Positions 8,510 through 18,145 of a stretch of 64,000 nucleotides of DNA are shown one piece after another. The stretch is from an uncultured Eubacteriales bacterium (GTDB lineage: Bacteria > Bacillota > Clostridia > Oscillospirales > Acutalibacteraceae), in assembly GCA_934436505.1 (NCBI GenBank), contig CAKSAP010000004.1, positions 62,001 through 126,000 on the forward strand. The letters run 5' to 3'. The notes under the pieces are model-generated. The model did not search any database, had not been told where the DNA came from, and saw only the letters and a list, made by a program, of their open reading frames with translations. The position numbers and the translations under genes are program-made. Position 1 is the first letter of the stretch. Each line of letters begins with the position of its first letter.

Positions 8510-11239
8510 TTACTCGTCCTTGCCGCAGCAGTGCTTGTATTTTTTGCCGCTTCCGCACGGGCAGGGATCGTTTCTGCCTATCTTCTTTTCCTTTTTAACG
8601 GGGCGTTTCTTTTCGCTTCCGTCGGTAGCTCCGCTTGTGCCTGTAATCTTCGCCTGCTCCTCACGCTTTACTTCCTCGTTTGTACGAAGAATAACCGTAA
8701 GAATACCCGTTACAGTACCCTCGCAGATAGCCGCACTCATCTCGTCGAACATATCGAAGCTCTCAAGTCTGAATGCAACAACGGGATCCTGCTGACCGTA
8801 AGAACGAAGATAAATTCCGCCCTTCAAGTCCTCCATCTCGTCAATATGATCCATCCATCTGCGGTCAACATTTGCAAGAAGAATCTTTCTTTCAAGCTCT
8901 GCCATAATTTCAGCGCCGTATTTCTCCTTACGCTCGTCAAACTTCTTATGAGCACAATCAAGGAACAGCTTTTTGAAATCATCTGCGGTGCTAAGGCCTG
9001 TTTCGTCTTTACCGTCAAGCACCCACGCAAGCTTTGTAAGCATTCCCTGAACGTTCCACTCCTCCTTCGGCAATGCCGACGGGCAGTAGAAGTCAACCTG
9101 CTGATTGAAATAATCGTCAATCATCTTTGTAATTGTAGCGTCAAGGTCAACACCGTCAAGAATTTGATTTCTCTGACCGTAAATGACCTCTCTCTGCTTA
9201 TTCATAACGTCGTCGAAGTTAAGAACCTGACGTCTTGCGGCAAAGTTATTGCCCTCGACCTTCTTCTGAGCGCCCTCGATAAGATTTGTAAGCATCTTGG
9301 TTTCAAGCGGCATATCGTCATCAACGTTAAACGTGTCAAGAATCATATAGAATCTGTCGCCTGCGAAGAGTCTCAAGAGCTCATCCTCAGCCGAAAGATA
9401 GAAGCGGCTCTTACCCGGGTCGCCCTGACGTCCTGCACGACCTCTCAACTGGTTGTCGATACGGCGTGACTCGTGTCTTTCCGTACCGATAATATAAAGA
9501 CCGCCTGCCTCACGAACCTTTTTAGCCTCTTCGGCAATTTCTTCCTTATGCTTCTGCTCAAGCTCGTGGAAAACCCGTCTTGCCTCGATAATATCCTCAT
9601 TATCCGTCTCGGCATAGCCCGTTGCCTCTGCGATAAGCTCCTCCGTGAAGCCTTTTTTACGCATTTCGGACTTCGCCATAAATTCGGGGTTACCGCCGAG
9701 GATAATATCCGTGCCTCGTCCTGCCATATTTGTAGCAATGGTAACTGCACCGTACTTACCTGCCTGAGCGACGATTTCAGCCTCTTTTTCGTGGTACTTC
9801 GCATTGAGGACCTCATGCTTAATGCCTCTCTTTTTAAGAGCCTTTGAAAGCAATTCACTCTTTTCAATGTTTACCGTACCTACAAGCACGGGCTGACCCT
9901 TTGCGTTAGCCTCAAGGATTTGCTCGATTATCGCATTGAACTTTGCCTGCTCCGTCTTATAAAGCAAGTCGTTCTGATCGTCTCTTATCATCGGCTTATT
10001 GGTCGGAATTGCGATAACATCAAGTCCGTAAATCTCTTGGAACTCGGTGCTCTCGGTCATTGCCGTACCTGTCATACCCGAAAGCTTGTCATAAAGACGG
10101 AAATAGTTCTGGAAGGTGATTGTAGCAAGAGTTTTTGACTCTCTCTCAACCTTAACGCCCTCTTTTGCCTCGATAGCCTGATGAAGTCCGTCGGAATAAC
10201 GTCTGCCGAGCATAATTCTGCCCGTAAATTCGTCAACGATAAGAACTTCGCCATCTTTAACAACATAATCGACATCACGCTTCATAACACCGTGCGCACG
10301 GATAGCCTGATCGATATGGTGCTGAATGGTAATATTCTCTGCGTCCATAAGGTTTTCAAGATTGAAGAAGCGTTCTGCCTTTTCAATACCGCTCTTTGTA
10401 AGAGTTGCACTCTTTGCCTTTTCGTCAACAACATAGTCGCCGTCGGCATTTGCAAGCTCTTCCTCGGCGTTCATCTTTGTATCAAGCTCTTTAACTGTAA
10501 TCTTGCGAAGAGTTTTTACAAAATTATCGGCAATTTTATAAAGGTCTGTAGACTTGTCGCCTGCGCCCGAAATAATAAGCGGAGTTCTCGCCTCGTCGAT
10601 AAGAATCGAGTCAACCTCATCGACAATCGCAAAATTATGACCACGCTGAACTCTCTGCTCTGCGTAAATAACCATATTGTCACGAAGATAGTCAAAGCCC
10701 ATCTCGTTGTTTGTGCCGTAGGTTATGTCGGCATTGTAAGCCTCACGTCTCTGCTCATTGTCAAGCTCGTGAACAATAAGACCTACGGAAAGTCCCAAAA
10801 ATCTGAAAACCTTTCCCATCCACTCGGAGTCACGGCGTGCAAGGTAATCGTTTACCGTTACAATGTGAACGCCCTTTCCCGAAAGTGCATTAAGGTAAGC
10901 CGGAAGCGTTGCGACAAGAGTTTTACCCTCGCCCGTTTTCATCTCGGCAATTCTGCCCTGATGAAGAATAATTCCGCCGATTATCTGCACGGGGAAATGC
11001 TTCATATTAAGTACACGCCAAGAAGCCTCACGGCAGGTAGCAAATGCCTCGGGCAAAATATCGTCAAGCGTTTCGCCGTCTGCAAGTCTTTTTTTGAATT
11101 CATCGGTCTTTGCCTTGAGCTGCTCGTCCGAAAGACGGCTGTATTCCTCCTCATATGCGAGGACTTTTTTCTGTATCGGCATTACTCTTTTTACTTCTTT
11201 CGAAGAGTAGTCGCCGAAAATCTTTTTAAGTAAGGACAT
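8510..11239 (-). CDS. secA: Protein translocase ATPase SecA
   Basis: Motor ATPase of the Sec pathway that drives unfolded preproteins through SecYEG. It is 909 residues, within the clostridial range. Walker A is MKTGEGKTLVA near residue 104, and the DEAD-type Walker B is VDEVDSILIDEARTPL. The preprotein cross-linking region and the second motor domain (GTERHESRRIDNQLRGRAGR, with arginine fingers) follow. The C-terminal SEC-C zinc motif is intact (RNDPCPCGSGKKYKHCC). It is the last gene of the leftward housekeeping run. A terminator separates it from ftsH, so it likely has its own promoter in the AT-rich 11240-11310 region, though I cannot pick a clear one. Confidence 0.98.
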   Translation of the reverse strand: MSLLKKIFGDYSSKEVKRVMPIQKKVLAYEEEYSRLSDEQLKAKTDEFKKRLADGETLDDILPEAFATCREASWRVLNMKHFPVQIIGGIILHQGRIAEMKTGEGKTLVATLPAYLNALSGKGVHIVTVNDYLARRDSEWMGKVFRFLGLSVGLIVHELDNEQRREAYNADITYGTNNEMGFDYLRDNMVIYAEQRVQRGHNFAIVDEVDSILIDEARTPLIISGAGDKSTDLYKIADNFVKTLRKITVKELDTKMNAEEELANADGDYVVDEKAKSATLTKSGIEKAERFFNLENLMDAENITIQHHIDQAIRAHGVMKRDVDYVVKDGEVLIVDEFTGRIMLGRRYSDGLHQAIEAKEGVKVERESKTLATITFQNYFRLYDKLSGMTGTAMTESTEFQEIYGLDVIAIPTNKPMIRDDQNDLLYKTEQAKFNAIIEQILEANAKGQPVLVGTVNIEKSELLSKALKKRGIKHEVLNAKYHEKEAEIVAQAGKYGAVTIATNMAGRGTDIILGGNPEFMAKSEMRKKGFTEELIAEATGYAETDNEDIIEARRVFHELEQKHKEEIAEEAKKVREAGGLYIIGTERHESRRIDNQLRGRAGRQGDPGKSRFYLSAEDELLRLFAGDRFYMILDTFNVDDDMPLETKMLTNLIEGAQKKVEGNNFAARRQVLNFDDVMNKQREVIYGQRNQILDGVDLDATITKMIDDYFNQQVDFYCPSALPKEEWNVQGMLTKLAWVLDGKDETGLSTADDFKKLFLDCAHKKFDERKEKYGAEIMAELERKILLANVDRRWMDHIDEMEDLKGGIYLRSYGQQDPVVAFRLESFDMFDEMSAAICEGTVTGILTVILRTNEEVKREEQAKITGTSGATDGSEKKRPVKKEKKIGRNDPCPCGSGKKYKHCCGKDE

Positions 11240-11312
11240 AGTCTTTTCCTTTCAACATATAATTATACAGATATATTATATAACATATATACTTGTAAAT
11301 CTACTGTTTTTT

Positions 11313-11354
11313 GTAAAAAACAGGCTGTAAAAAGACAAGTTTTTACAGCCTGTT
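11313..11354 (-). terminator. Terminator between ftsH and secA
   Basis: A perfect 15-bp stem, AACAGGCTGTAAAAA with its complement around GACAAG (11319-11354), is followed on the minus strand by TTTTTT. It sits just after the ftsH stop. Confidence 0.9.
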
Positions 11355-11357
11355 AAT

Positions 11358-13373
11358 TTATTTTTCGGTATTTTCGCCGTCAACGGTTTCCGAAGCTTGA
11401 TTATTTTCGGAAGTTTCGGGTGCAACTGCCTCGTCGGGCTTTGCTTCCGATTCGGTTTTTGCATCAGAATTCGTTTCAGTTTCGGGCTTTGCCTCGTCCT
11501 TGTCCTCATCAGCGAACAAAGGCTCAAGCTCTTCGCCGTTCATAATGCGCTTAAACTCGTCGCCCGTAAGCTTTTCACGCTTAACAAGCTCAAGTGCAAC
11601 AGCGTGGAGCTTGTCGATATGCTCTGTAAGAATATCCTCGGTCTGCTTATAAGCATTGAGAATAATCTTCTCAACCTCGTCATCAATCTGCGAAGCAACA
11701 GCCTCTGAATAGTTCCTCATATGGTTATAGTCCTTGCCGAGGAACACCTCGTCATTGTTCTGACCGAAAGCGATAGGTCCGAGCTTTTCACTCATACCGT
11801 ATCTTGTAACCATTTTTCTTGCCTGCTCGGAGGCTCTTTCAATATCGTTCGAAGCACCGGTCGAAATGTCGTTGAAAATAATCTTTTCCGCAACACGACC
11901 GCCGAGAAGTCCGACAATATCATCAAGCATCTTCGACTTCATAAGGTGCATTTCATCATGCTCGGGCTGATACATTGTAAAGCCGCCTGCCATACCTCTC
12001 GGTACAATTGAAATGTGGGTAACGGGATCCTCGTGCTCAAGATAGAACGAAGTAACCGCATGACCCGCCTCATGATAAGCAGTGATTTTTTTATCCTTTT
12101 CGGAAATTTTATGAGACTTCTTCTCTGTGCCGACAACGACCTTCATTGTAGCCTCTTCAATTTCCTTCATTGTGATTGCCTTTAATTTTCTTCTTGCCGC
12201 AAGCAAAGCCGCTTCGTTAAGAAGATTTTCAAGGTCGGCCCCCGTAAAGCCGACTGTCGCACCTGCAATATTGCGAAGGTTGACATCGGGTCCAAGCGGC
12301 TTCTGTCTTGCGTGAACCTTGAGGATTTCCTCTCTGCCCTTCAAGTCGGGATAGTTTACCGTAACCTGTCTGTCAAATCTGCCGGGTCTTAAAAGAGCCG
12401 GGTCAAGAATGTCGGGACGGTTAGTCGCCGCAATTACGATAACGCCCTCGTTAGGTCCGAAGCCGTCCATCTCAACAAGCAGCTGGTTAAGAGTCTGCTC
12501 TCTCTCATCGTGTCCGCCGCCCATTCCTGCGCCTCTGTGTCTGCCGACTGCGTCAATCTCATCAATAAAGATAATCGACGGAGCATTTTTCTTTGCCTCT
12601 GCAAAAAGGTCTCTGACACGGGAAGCACCGACGCCGACATACATTTCAACGAAATCGGAGCCTGAAATCGAGAAGAACGGTGCGCCTGCCTCGCCTGCAA
12701 CCGCACGGGCAAGCAAGGTTTTACCTGTACCGGGAGGGCCCACCAAAAGCACGCCCTTAGGAATTCTTGCACCGAGAGCACTAAAGTCCTTTGGTGCTTT
12801 AAGGAATTCAACAATTTCCTCAAGCTCTTCCTTTTCCTCGTCCGCACCTGCAACATCAGCAAATGTGGTCTTATTCTTATCGTCGTTTTTCTTATATCTT
12901 GCCTTACCGAAGGACATAGCCCTGTTGTTTTCGTTCTGAACGCTCTGATTCATTCGCTTGAACATAAAGAACATTACACCTGCAAGCAAGAGTATCATAA
13001 CAACCGTCGGTAAAAGGCTTACCCACCAAGAGTTTGCCGTGCCCGAAGCATAGTCCATTTTAATTTGGTTGTCGGGATTTTCCTTGTTGTACTCGACTAC
13101 GTCGTCGTGAATATCATCGACAAAAAGGCTGACGTTCGGAACGGTATATCTGTAAACAGTTTCGTCATCCTTTAATTTATATTCGAGTGCACCGCTTGAC
13201 AAATTGAGCTTATATTCCGTAACCGCATGGGTTTCAAACTTATTGACAACCTCATAGTACTCGGTTTTTTTCTTGCTCTGCGGACCGACTGCCGAATAAG
13301 TAGCAATTACAAGCACAAGTGCCAGCGGAATTACAATATACGGAATAATCGCTTTCCAGTTCGTTTTTTTCAA
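11358..13373 (-). CDS. ftsH: ATP-dependent zinc metalloprotease FtsH
   Basis: Membrane AAA+ protease for quality control of membrane and regulatory proteins, 671 residues. There are transmembrane segments near residues 8-27 and 115-138 flanking an outside domain. The AAA module has Walker A GPPGTGKT, Walker B IIFIDEIDAVG and the second region of homology ATNRPDILDPALLRPGRFDR. The zinc site is HEAGH, with a distal Asp expected further on. The C-terminal 60 residues are an acidic, low-complexity tail (repeats of E, K, T, A), longer than in Bacillus. It lies 15 bases after hpt, in the conserved tilS-hpt-ftsH order. Confidence 0.98.
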   Translation of the reverse strand: MKKTNWKAIIPYIVIPLALVLVIATYSAVGPQSKKKTEYYEVVNKFETHAVTEYKLNLSSGALEYKLKDDETVYRYTVPNVSLFVDDIHDDVVEYNKENPDNQIKMDYASGTANSWWVSLLPTVVMILLLAGVMFFMFKRMNQSVQNENNRAMSFGKARYKKNDDKNKTTFADVAGADEEKEELEEIVEFLKAPKDFSALGARIPKGVLLVGPPGTGKTLLARAVAGEAGAPFFSISGSDFVEMYVGVGASRVRDLFAEAKKNAPSIIFIDEIDAVGRHRGAGMGGGHDEREQTLNQLLVEMDGFGPNEGVIVIAATNRPDILDPALLRPGRFDRQVTVNYPDLKGREEILKVHARQKPLGPDVNLRNIAGATVGFTGADLENLLNEAALLAARRKLKAITMKEIEEATMKVVVGTEKKSHKISEKDKKITAYHEAGHAVTSFYLEHEDPVTHISIVPRGMAGGFTMYQPEHDEMHLMKSKMLDDIVGLLGGRVAEKIIFNDISTGASNDIERASEQARKMVTRYGMSEKLGPIAFGQNNDEVFLGKDYNHMRNYSEAVASQIDDEVEKIILNAYKQTEDILTEHIDKLHAVALELVKREKLTGDEFKRIMNGEELEPLFADEDKDEAKPETETNSDAKTESEAKPDEAVAPETSENNQASETVDGENTEK

Positions 13374-13388
13374 TGGAATTTCTCTCCT

Positions 13389-13952
13389 TTAATTGTTCTC
13401 ATAAACACTGGGTTTGAGAATACCTACATAAGGTAAATTTCTGTATTTTTCCGCATAGTCAAGACCGTAGCCCACAACAAATGCGTCGGGAATTGTAGCA
13501 CCCGAATAATCGGCTTTAAGGTCAACGGCTCTTCTCTCGGGTTTGTCGAGAAGAGTGCAAATCTTAATGCTCGACGGATTTCTTCTTGAAAGAATATCTA
13601 TAAGATAATGGAGCGTTTTGCCGCTGTCAAGGATATCCTCGACAATAAGCAAATCAGAGCCCTCGATAACGTTTGTATCAAGGTCCTTTATGATTTTAAC
13701 AACGCCCGAGGACGAGGTTGAATTGCCGTAGCTTGATACTGACATAAAATCGATACAGCACGGAAGCTTAATCTCTCTCATAAGGTCGCCCATAAACACA
13801 ACCGAACCTTTGAGAACGCTTACCAAAAGAAGCTTTTTGCCCTGATAGTCCTCTGTTATACGCTCGCCGAGATTTTTAACGATTTCCTTTAACTGCTCCT
13901 GCGAAAGAAGCACCTGTTCAATATCATTCTCCATAATATTTCTGTTATCCAT
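13389..13952 (-). CDS. hpt: Hypoxanthine phosphoribosyltransferase
   Basis: Purine salvage enzyme that joins hypoxanthine or guanine to PRPP. It is 187 residues. The PRPP-binding motif LLIVEDILDSGKTLHYL is clear, as are the early LLLVSVLKGSVVFMGDL segment and the C-terminal VVGYGLDYAEKYRNLPYVG. One base separates its ATG from the tilS stop. A second in-frame ATG seven codons later (MENDIEQ) is also possible. The conserved neighbourhood with tilS and ftsH supports the call. Confidence 0.96.
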   Translation of the reverse strand: MDNRNIMENDIEQVLLSQEQLKEIVKNLGERITEDYQGKKLLLVSVLKGSVVFMGDLMREIKLPCCIDFMSVSSYGNSTSSSGVVKIIKDLDTNVIEGSDLLIVEDILDSGKTLHYLIDILSRRNPSSIKICTLLDKPERRAVDLKADYSGATIPDAFVVGYGLDYAEKYRNLPYVGILKPSVYENN

Positions 13953-13953
13953 T

Positions 13954-15297
13954 TTACCCCTGCTCCTGACTTATGTTTAATTTTATTGCTTTTTTTGTGT
14001 CCGCACCTATGCGGAATTTTTTATTTGTTCCGTACCCACGAAGCCATACAACTTCGCCGTCGCTGTCAAGAATAATCATCCTGTTTCTGCCCTCGGGCGG
14101 AATTTTATCCTCATTAAAAAGTTTTTTAACGGTTTTTGTGACTCTGCGCTTTGAAAAAGTGAATTTATCGCCGTCTTTTCTGCTGCGCAAAATCAACGTA
14201 TTGGATATTTTATCACAATCAATGAGATTATCCAATATATCTTTATTAAGATTTTGTAAATCTTTTGTGTCGTACCTCTCAATGCTTATTTCACAAAACG
14301 GTAAATTTACTTTTTTATCGTCAAGTGAAAAACCAACCGAAAACTGCTCTGCCTGTTCAGGCTTTTTGAAAATTTTCCCGTCCCTGCTGACAATTTCCGT
14401 CGCCGAAGCCGTAACAAGAGCTTTTCCGCTTCCGACAAATCGGAGAAAATCGTCAATGTGCTTTGACTCGACCTCGCCGTGCGACAATTCACTCAAAAAT
14501 CTTCCTGCGATGCGTTTTTTAAGAAAAATATCCAATGCCGAAAATTCAGCCTCGTAAAGCACCGAATTTTTAACGCACAGAGCGTATTTTTCATTCACAA
14601 CGCTCTCAAAAAATGCCTCCTGCTCCCTCATTCTCGAAGCAAAGCCCGAGAGTGCGCCGATAGCATTTTGATTTATCTCGCACAAGGTCGGAAGCACCTT
14701 AATCCTTATCTTGTTGCGTGAATACTCACATTCAAGATTGGTGCTGTCCGTAACATATTGAAGCTCGTTTTCCTCACAATACCTTTCAACGCTTTTTCTG
14801 TCCGTTTCGATAAGCGGTCGTATAATGTTATCCCTCACGGGCGGAATACCGCAAGCTCCTTTTGAGCCTGCTCCACGCACAAGGTTTAATAAGAGCGTTT
14901 CCGCATTGTCGTTAAGATTATGCGCCGTGGCAATTTTGCCTCTTTCCCCTGCAAGAGAACGGAAGAAATCGTATCTTACAATTCGTCCGCATTCCTCCTC
15001 GCCTATTCCCTGCTGCTTTGAAAGCGTGGGAATATCGGCGTGCAGAATTTCAAGCGGAACATTTAAGCTCTCGCAAAGCCTTTTGCAGCTCTCCTCGTCC
15101 CTCTGTGCCTCCGCACCACGTATGCCGTGGTTTATATGTGCGGCAACAAGCGAAAATCCGTATTCGTCTTTAAGAGAATTGAGCACACTCAAAAGACAAA
15201 CAGAGTCTGCCCCGCCCGAAAGCCCGACAACAATCCTGTCGCAATTTTCAAGCATATTGTACCTTTTGATTACCGAAAGCACATCTTCCTTATTCAT
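13954..15297 (-). CDS. tilS: tRNA(Ile)-lysidine synthase
   Basis: Attaches lysine to C34 of the tRNA(Ile) CAU anticodon so that it reads AUA. It is 447 residues. The N-terminal PP-loop ATPase motif is VGLSGGADSVCLL, followed by AAHINHGIRGAEAQRDEE and the TAHNLNDNAETLLLNLVRG motif. A C-terminal substrate-binding domain is present (TILILRSRKDGDKF region and WLRGYGTNKKFRI). The gene overlaps dnaB by eight bases. AUA use must depend on this essential enzyme. Confidence 0.96.
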   Translation of the reverse strand: MNKEDVLSVIKRYNMLENCDRIVVGLSGGADSVCLLSVLNSLKDEYGFSLVAAHINHGIRGAEAQRDEESCKRLCESLNVPLEILHADIPTLSKQQGIGEEECGRIVRYDFFRSLAGERGKIATAHNLNDNAETLLLNLVRGAGSKGACGIPPVRDNIIRPLIETDRKSVERYCEENELQYVTDSTNLECEYSRNKIRIKVLPTLCEINQNAIGALSGFASRMREQEAFFESVVNEKYALCVKNSVLYEAEFSALDIFLKKRIAGRFLSELSHGEVESKHIDDFLRFVGSGKALVTASATEIVSRDGKIFKKPEQAEQFSVGFSLDDKKVNLPFCEISIERYDTKDLQNLNKDILDNLIDCDKISNTLILRSRKDGDKFTFSKRRVTKTVKKLFNEDKIPPEGRNRMIILDSDGEVVWLRGYGTNKKFRIGADTKKAIKLNISQEQG

Positions 15298-16666
15298 TCC
15301 TTACAGTCTCCAAAGATGAGAATAAAGTAAATTCCTTCGTCCAGTTAAGGTCAACGTCGCCCGTTGAGCCGTGTCTGTTTTTAACAACAAGCACCTGTGC
15401 CTTGTTGTCCATTGCGGCATTCAGTTCAGCCGCCTTATCGTCGTCCTTACCGTCGCTCTCATAGTAGCCCTCACGGTAAAGCATAAGAATAATATCTGCG
15501 TCCTGCTCGATAGAACCCGATTCACGCAAGTCCGACATCTGCGGACGGTGAGCCTTACCTCTTGCGTCGGTAGAACGGTTAAGCTGTGAACAGGTTACGA
15601 CAGGAATGTGCAAATCCTTTGCCATAAGTTTGAGATTTCTTGTGATTTCCGAAACCTCCTGAACACGGCTGTCTGTCTTTTTAGTGCCCGACATAAGCTG
15701 AAGGTAGTCAATAATTATACAATCGACATCCTTCATTCGTCTGACCCTTGATTTCATCTCGTTTACGGTAATGGTCGAGGTATCGTCAAAATACAGCTCT
15801 GCGTCATTGAGAGCATAAGCTGCTTCGCCTATTCTGTTCCATTCCTCGGGCGAAATTTCGCCTGTTCTGAACTTGCTCGACTCAACTCTCGCCTCGGTTG
15901 CAAGTATTCTCTGTGCAAGCTGCTCCTTCGACATCTCCAAAGAGAAGAAAACAACTTTCTTTCTGCCCGTTACAGCCATATTCCTTGCGACGTTGAGCGC
16001 AAAGCTCGTTTTACCCATAGCGGGACGGGCACCGATAAGAATAAGGTCTGATTTGTTAAAGCCCGTGGTGTATTTATCGAGCATACCGAAGCCCGTTGAA
16101 ATACCGAGATATTTTTCCCTGTCGGGCGAGGTCTTTTTACGCAAGTCCTCATATACCTCGTTATAGATAATATCGCTTATCTTTGTAGGGCCAACGGTCG
16201 TTCTGCCCTGTCTTATATCGTAAATTTTCTGCTCTGCGCTGTTGAGAATTTGGTCTGCCGAAGCCTCCGCCGCCGCTGCATCATTCGCAATCTCCTTTGC
16301 GGTGTTCAAAAGCGTGCGAAGAACATATTTTTCCTTTACGATTTTTGCATATGCAGCCACATTTGCCGTTGACGGTACAATCTGCGCCAACTGTGCAAGA
16401 TAATTTTTACCGCCTGCGTCATCATAAATGCCCTTGCTTTTAAGCTCCTCCAAAACAAGAAGTGCGTCAAATTTCTGTCCTATCGCATCAAGATTTATGA
16501 TAATCGAAAAAATCTCACGGTGCTGCGGAATATAGAAATGCTCCGGCTTCGTAATGTCCGCAATGCTCAAAAGACAGTCGGGGTCCATAAGCAAGCTGCC
16601 TAAAACCGCCTGCTCCGCCTCCAAGCTGTACGGCTCGCTGTTTTGGTCAAATAAAATGTTATCCAT
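15290..16666 (-). CDS. dnaB: Replicative DNA helicase
   Basis: Hexameric helicase that unwinds DNA ahead of the fork (DnaC in Bacillus naming). The N-terminal primase-interaction domain begins with LEAEQAVLGSLL. The RecA-like C domain has Walker A GARPAMGKTSFALN, Walker B DCIIIDYLQLM and VVTCSQLNRSTDARG. No intein is present. Starts at GTG 16675, ATG 16669 and ATG 16666 are all in frame. I chose 16666 because GGTGG then sits five bases upstream, giving about 458 residues. It lies directly after rplI, a conserved order in Firmicutes. Confidence 0.95.
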   Translation of the reverse strand: MDNILFDQNSEPYSLEAEQAVLGSLLMDPDCLLSIADITKPEHFYIPQHREIFSIIINLDAIGQKFDALLVLEELKSKGIYDDAGGKNYLAQLAQIVPSTANVAAYAKIVKEKYVLRTLLNTAKEIANDAAAAEASADQILNSAEQKIYDIRQGRTTVGPTKISDIIYNEVYEDLRKKTSPDREKYLGISTGFGMLDKYTTGFNKSDLILIGARPAMGKTSFALNVARNMAVTGRKKVVFFSLEMSKEQLAQRILATEARVESSKFRTGEISPEEWNRIGEAAYALNDAELYFDDTSTITVNEMKSRVRRMKDVDCIIIDYLQLMSGTKKTDSRVQEVSEITRNLKLMAKDLHIPVVTCSQLNRSTDARGKAHRPQMSDLRESGSIEQDADIILMLYREGYYESDGKDDDKAAELNAAMDNKAQVLVVKNRHGSTGDVDLNWTKEFTLFSSLETVRNE

Positions 16667-16683
16667 CATTTCCACCCGTAAAA

Positions 16684-17124
16684 TTATTCGCCGACTTCTA
16701 CGGAAATTTCAGCGCTTATGTTCTGATAAAGCTTAACCTCTGCCGAATATGTTCCGAAATTTTTAATATCCGCCATTGATATTTTTCTCTTGTCAACATC
16801 AACGCCGAGCTGCTTTTTGATTTCTGTTGCAACATCCTTTGAGGTAATTGAGCCGAAAAGCTTACCGTTCTGACCCGCCTTCGCCTTGAGCTTAACCGTC
16901 TTTGAGTCAAGCTTTGCCTTTGCCTCTTTAGCGTTTGCGATTTCAACCTCAAGCTTATGCTGCTTTGAAGCCTCGCTGTTCTTATATTCTGTCATTGCCT
17001 GAGCGTTTGCCTCTACCGCAAGATTTTTCGGAAAAAGAAAATTCCTTGCGTAGCCGTCCGAAGCCTTGACCTTTTCTCCTTTTTTGCCGAGTCCTTTAAC
17101 ATCAGCCTTCAAAATAACTTCCAT
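16684..17124 (-). CDS. rplI: 50S ribosomal protein L9
   Basis: Large-subunit protein that binds 23S rRNA and helps hold reading frame, 146 residues. The N-terminal signature is MEVILKADVKGLGKKGE with DGYARNFLFPKNLA. A long lysine- and alanine-rich connecting helix and a C-terminal domain follow. It lies 14 bases after the phosphodiesterase gene and before dnaB, the usual gdpP-rplI-dnaB order of Firmicutes. Confidence 0.97.
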   Translation of the reverse strand: MEVILKADVKGLGKKGEKVKASDGYARNFLFPKNLAVEANAQAMTEYKNSEASKQHKLEVEIANAKEAKAKLDSKTVKLKAKAGQNGKLFGSITSKDVATEIKKQLGVDVDKRKISMADIKNFGTYSAEVKLYQNISAEISVEVGE

Positions 17125-17138
17125 TGTTCTACCTCCGT

Positions 17139-18143
17139 TTATTTATTGTTTGCGAAATATTCGTCTAATTTTCTTTCAAGCTCAAGCCTTACCTGTTCAA
17201 TATCCGCACCCTCAAGCTGACACGCCGCCATTGTCATATGACCGCCGCCCGAGAACGCCTCCATTATAAGCCGTACGTTCACTTCCCCGTTTGAGCGTGC
17301 CGAAATGTTGACTGTATTATCGGTTTCAAACAGCACAAACGTCGCCACAACATCGCTTACCATTAAAAGCTCATCCGCCGCCTGTGAGCAAATAATTCTT
17401 ATGTTATCACTTTTGACCTTTGCCACAGAAATAGCGCAATTCTCGTATTCGTATGCCGCAACGACAATTTTACCCTTGAGCTTTTTATTTTTCAGCGAGT
17501 TGTTGAAAAATTGCTTGACCGCCGCAATATCCGCACCCGAGGAGCGAAGATATGCCGCACATTCAAACGTCAGCGGAGTGGTTCTGAGCATAAAATCTCT
17601 TGTGTCGAGCATTATTCCCGAAAGCAAAGCATTCGCATAGACGGGAGTAAGATTTATCTTTTCATTACAATAGATAAGCTGCGTTACCATCTCGCTTGCC
17701 GAAGAAGCACTTGAATCCTGATAAAAAACGTGTGCGTCCTCAACACAGTCGCTTGATTTCTCGTGATGGTCTATAACAATTACATCTCTTACGCTTTCGT
17801 AAATCTCACGGCTCTCAAAAAACGGTGCTCTGTGAGTATCGACAATTATAAGCAAGGTATTCGATTTTACAAGCTTCTTGCCCTCTTCAACGCTGACAAG
17901 CTCGTCGCCCAAATCATTCTTTTTAAGATGATTTACCAAAAGGGTCGCAAGACTTGTTTTGACTGAAATGACAATTTTTGCACTCTTTCCGAGATCCTTG
18001 CAAAATTTCAACATTCCCACCGCAGCACCCAGAGAGTCGCTGTCCGAATACTTGTGCCCCATTATAAGCACATTTGAGGAATGGAGAATTGCCTTTTCAA
18101 CCGCCGCACTTATGGGCTGTGCACGTTCGACATCGAAATTCAA
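17139..18143 (-). CDS. GdpP-type DHH/DHHA1 phosphodiesterase lacking the sensor half
   Basis: DHH-family phosphoesterase, 334 residues, probably hydrolysing cyclic di-AMP. Metal-binding motifs are MGHKYSDSDSLGAA, IIVDTHRAP and VIDHHEK. The DHHA1 part ends with ISARSNGEVNVRLIMEAF followed by GGGH, very close to the catalytic half of Bacillus GdpP. GdpP is normally about 650 residues with two membrane helices, a PAS domain and a degenerate GGDEF domain first; here all of that is absent. The start is a TTG with GGAGGTG overlapping the end of rnjA, so no upstream extension can exist. Position before rplI is the classic gdpP slot. NrnA/Pde2-like nanoRNase activity is the alternative. Confidence 0.85.
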   Translation of the reverse strand: MNFDVERAQPISAAVEKAILHSSNVLIMGHKYSDSDSLGAAVGMLKFCKDLGKSAKIVISVKTSLATLLVNHLKKNDLGDELVSVEEGKKLVKSNTLLIIVDTHRAPFFESREIYESVRDVIVIDHHEKSSDCVEDAHVFYQDSSASSASEMVTQLIYCNEKINLTPVYANALLSGIMLDTRDFMLRTTPLTFECAAYLRSSGADIAAVKQFFNNSLKNKKLKGKIVVAAYEYENCAISVAKVKSDNIRIICSQAADELLMVSDVVATFVLFETDNTVNISARSNGEVNVRLIMEAFSGGGHMTMAACQLEGADIEQVRLELERKLDEYFANNK

Positions 18144-18145
18144 GC

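Noticed and set aside
10181..11233. 350-residue open frame on the plus strand opposite secA
   Set aside because: It is fully antisense to the well-conserved secA, has no ribosome site or recognisable domain, and arises from the codon bias of secA. The same holds for 8531-9469.
12409..12939. 176-residue open frame opposite ftsH
   Set aside because: Low-complexity Ser/Pro-rich product, antisense to the AAA domain of ftsH, no start signals.
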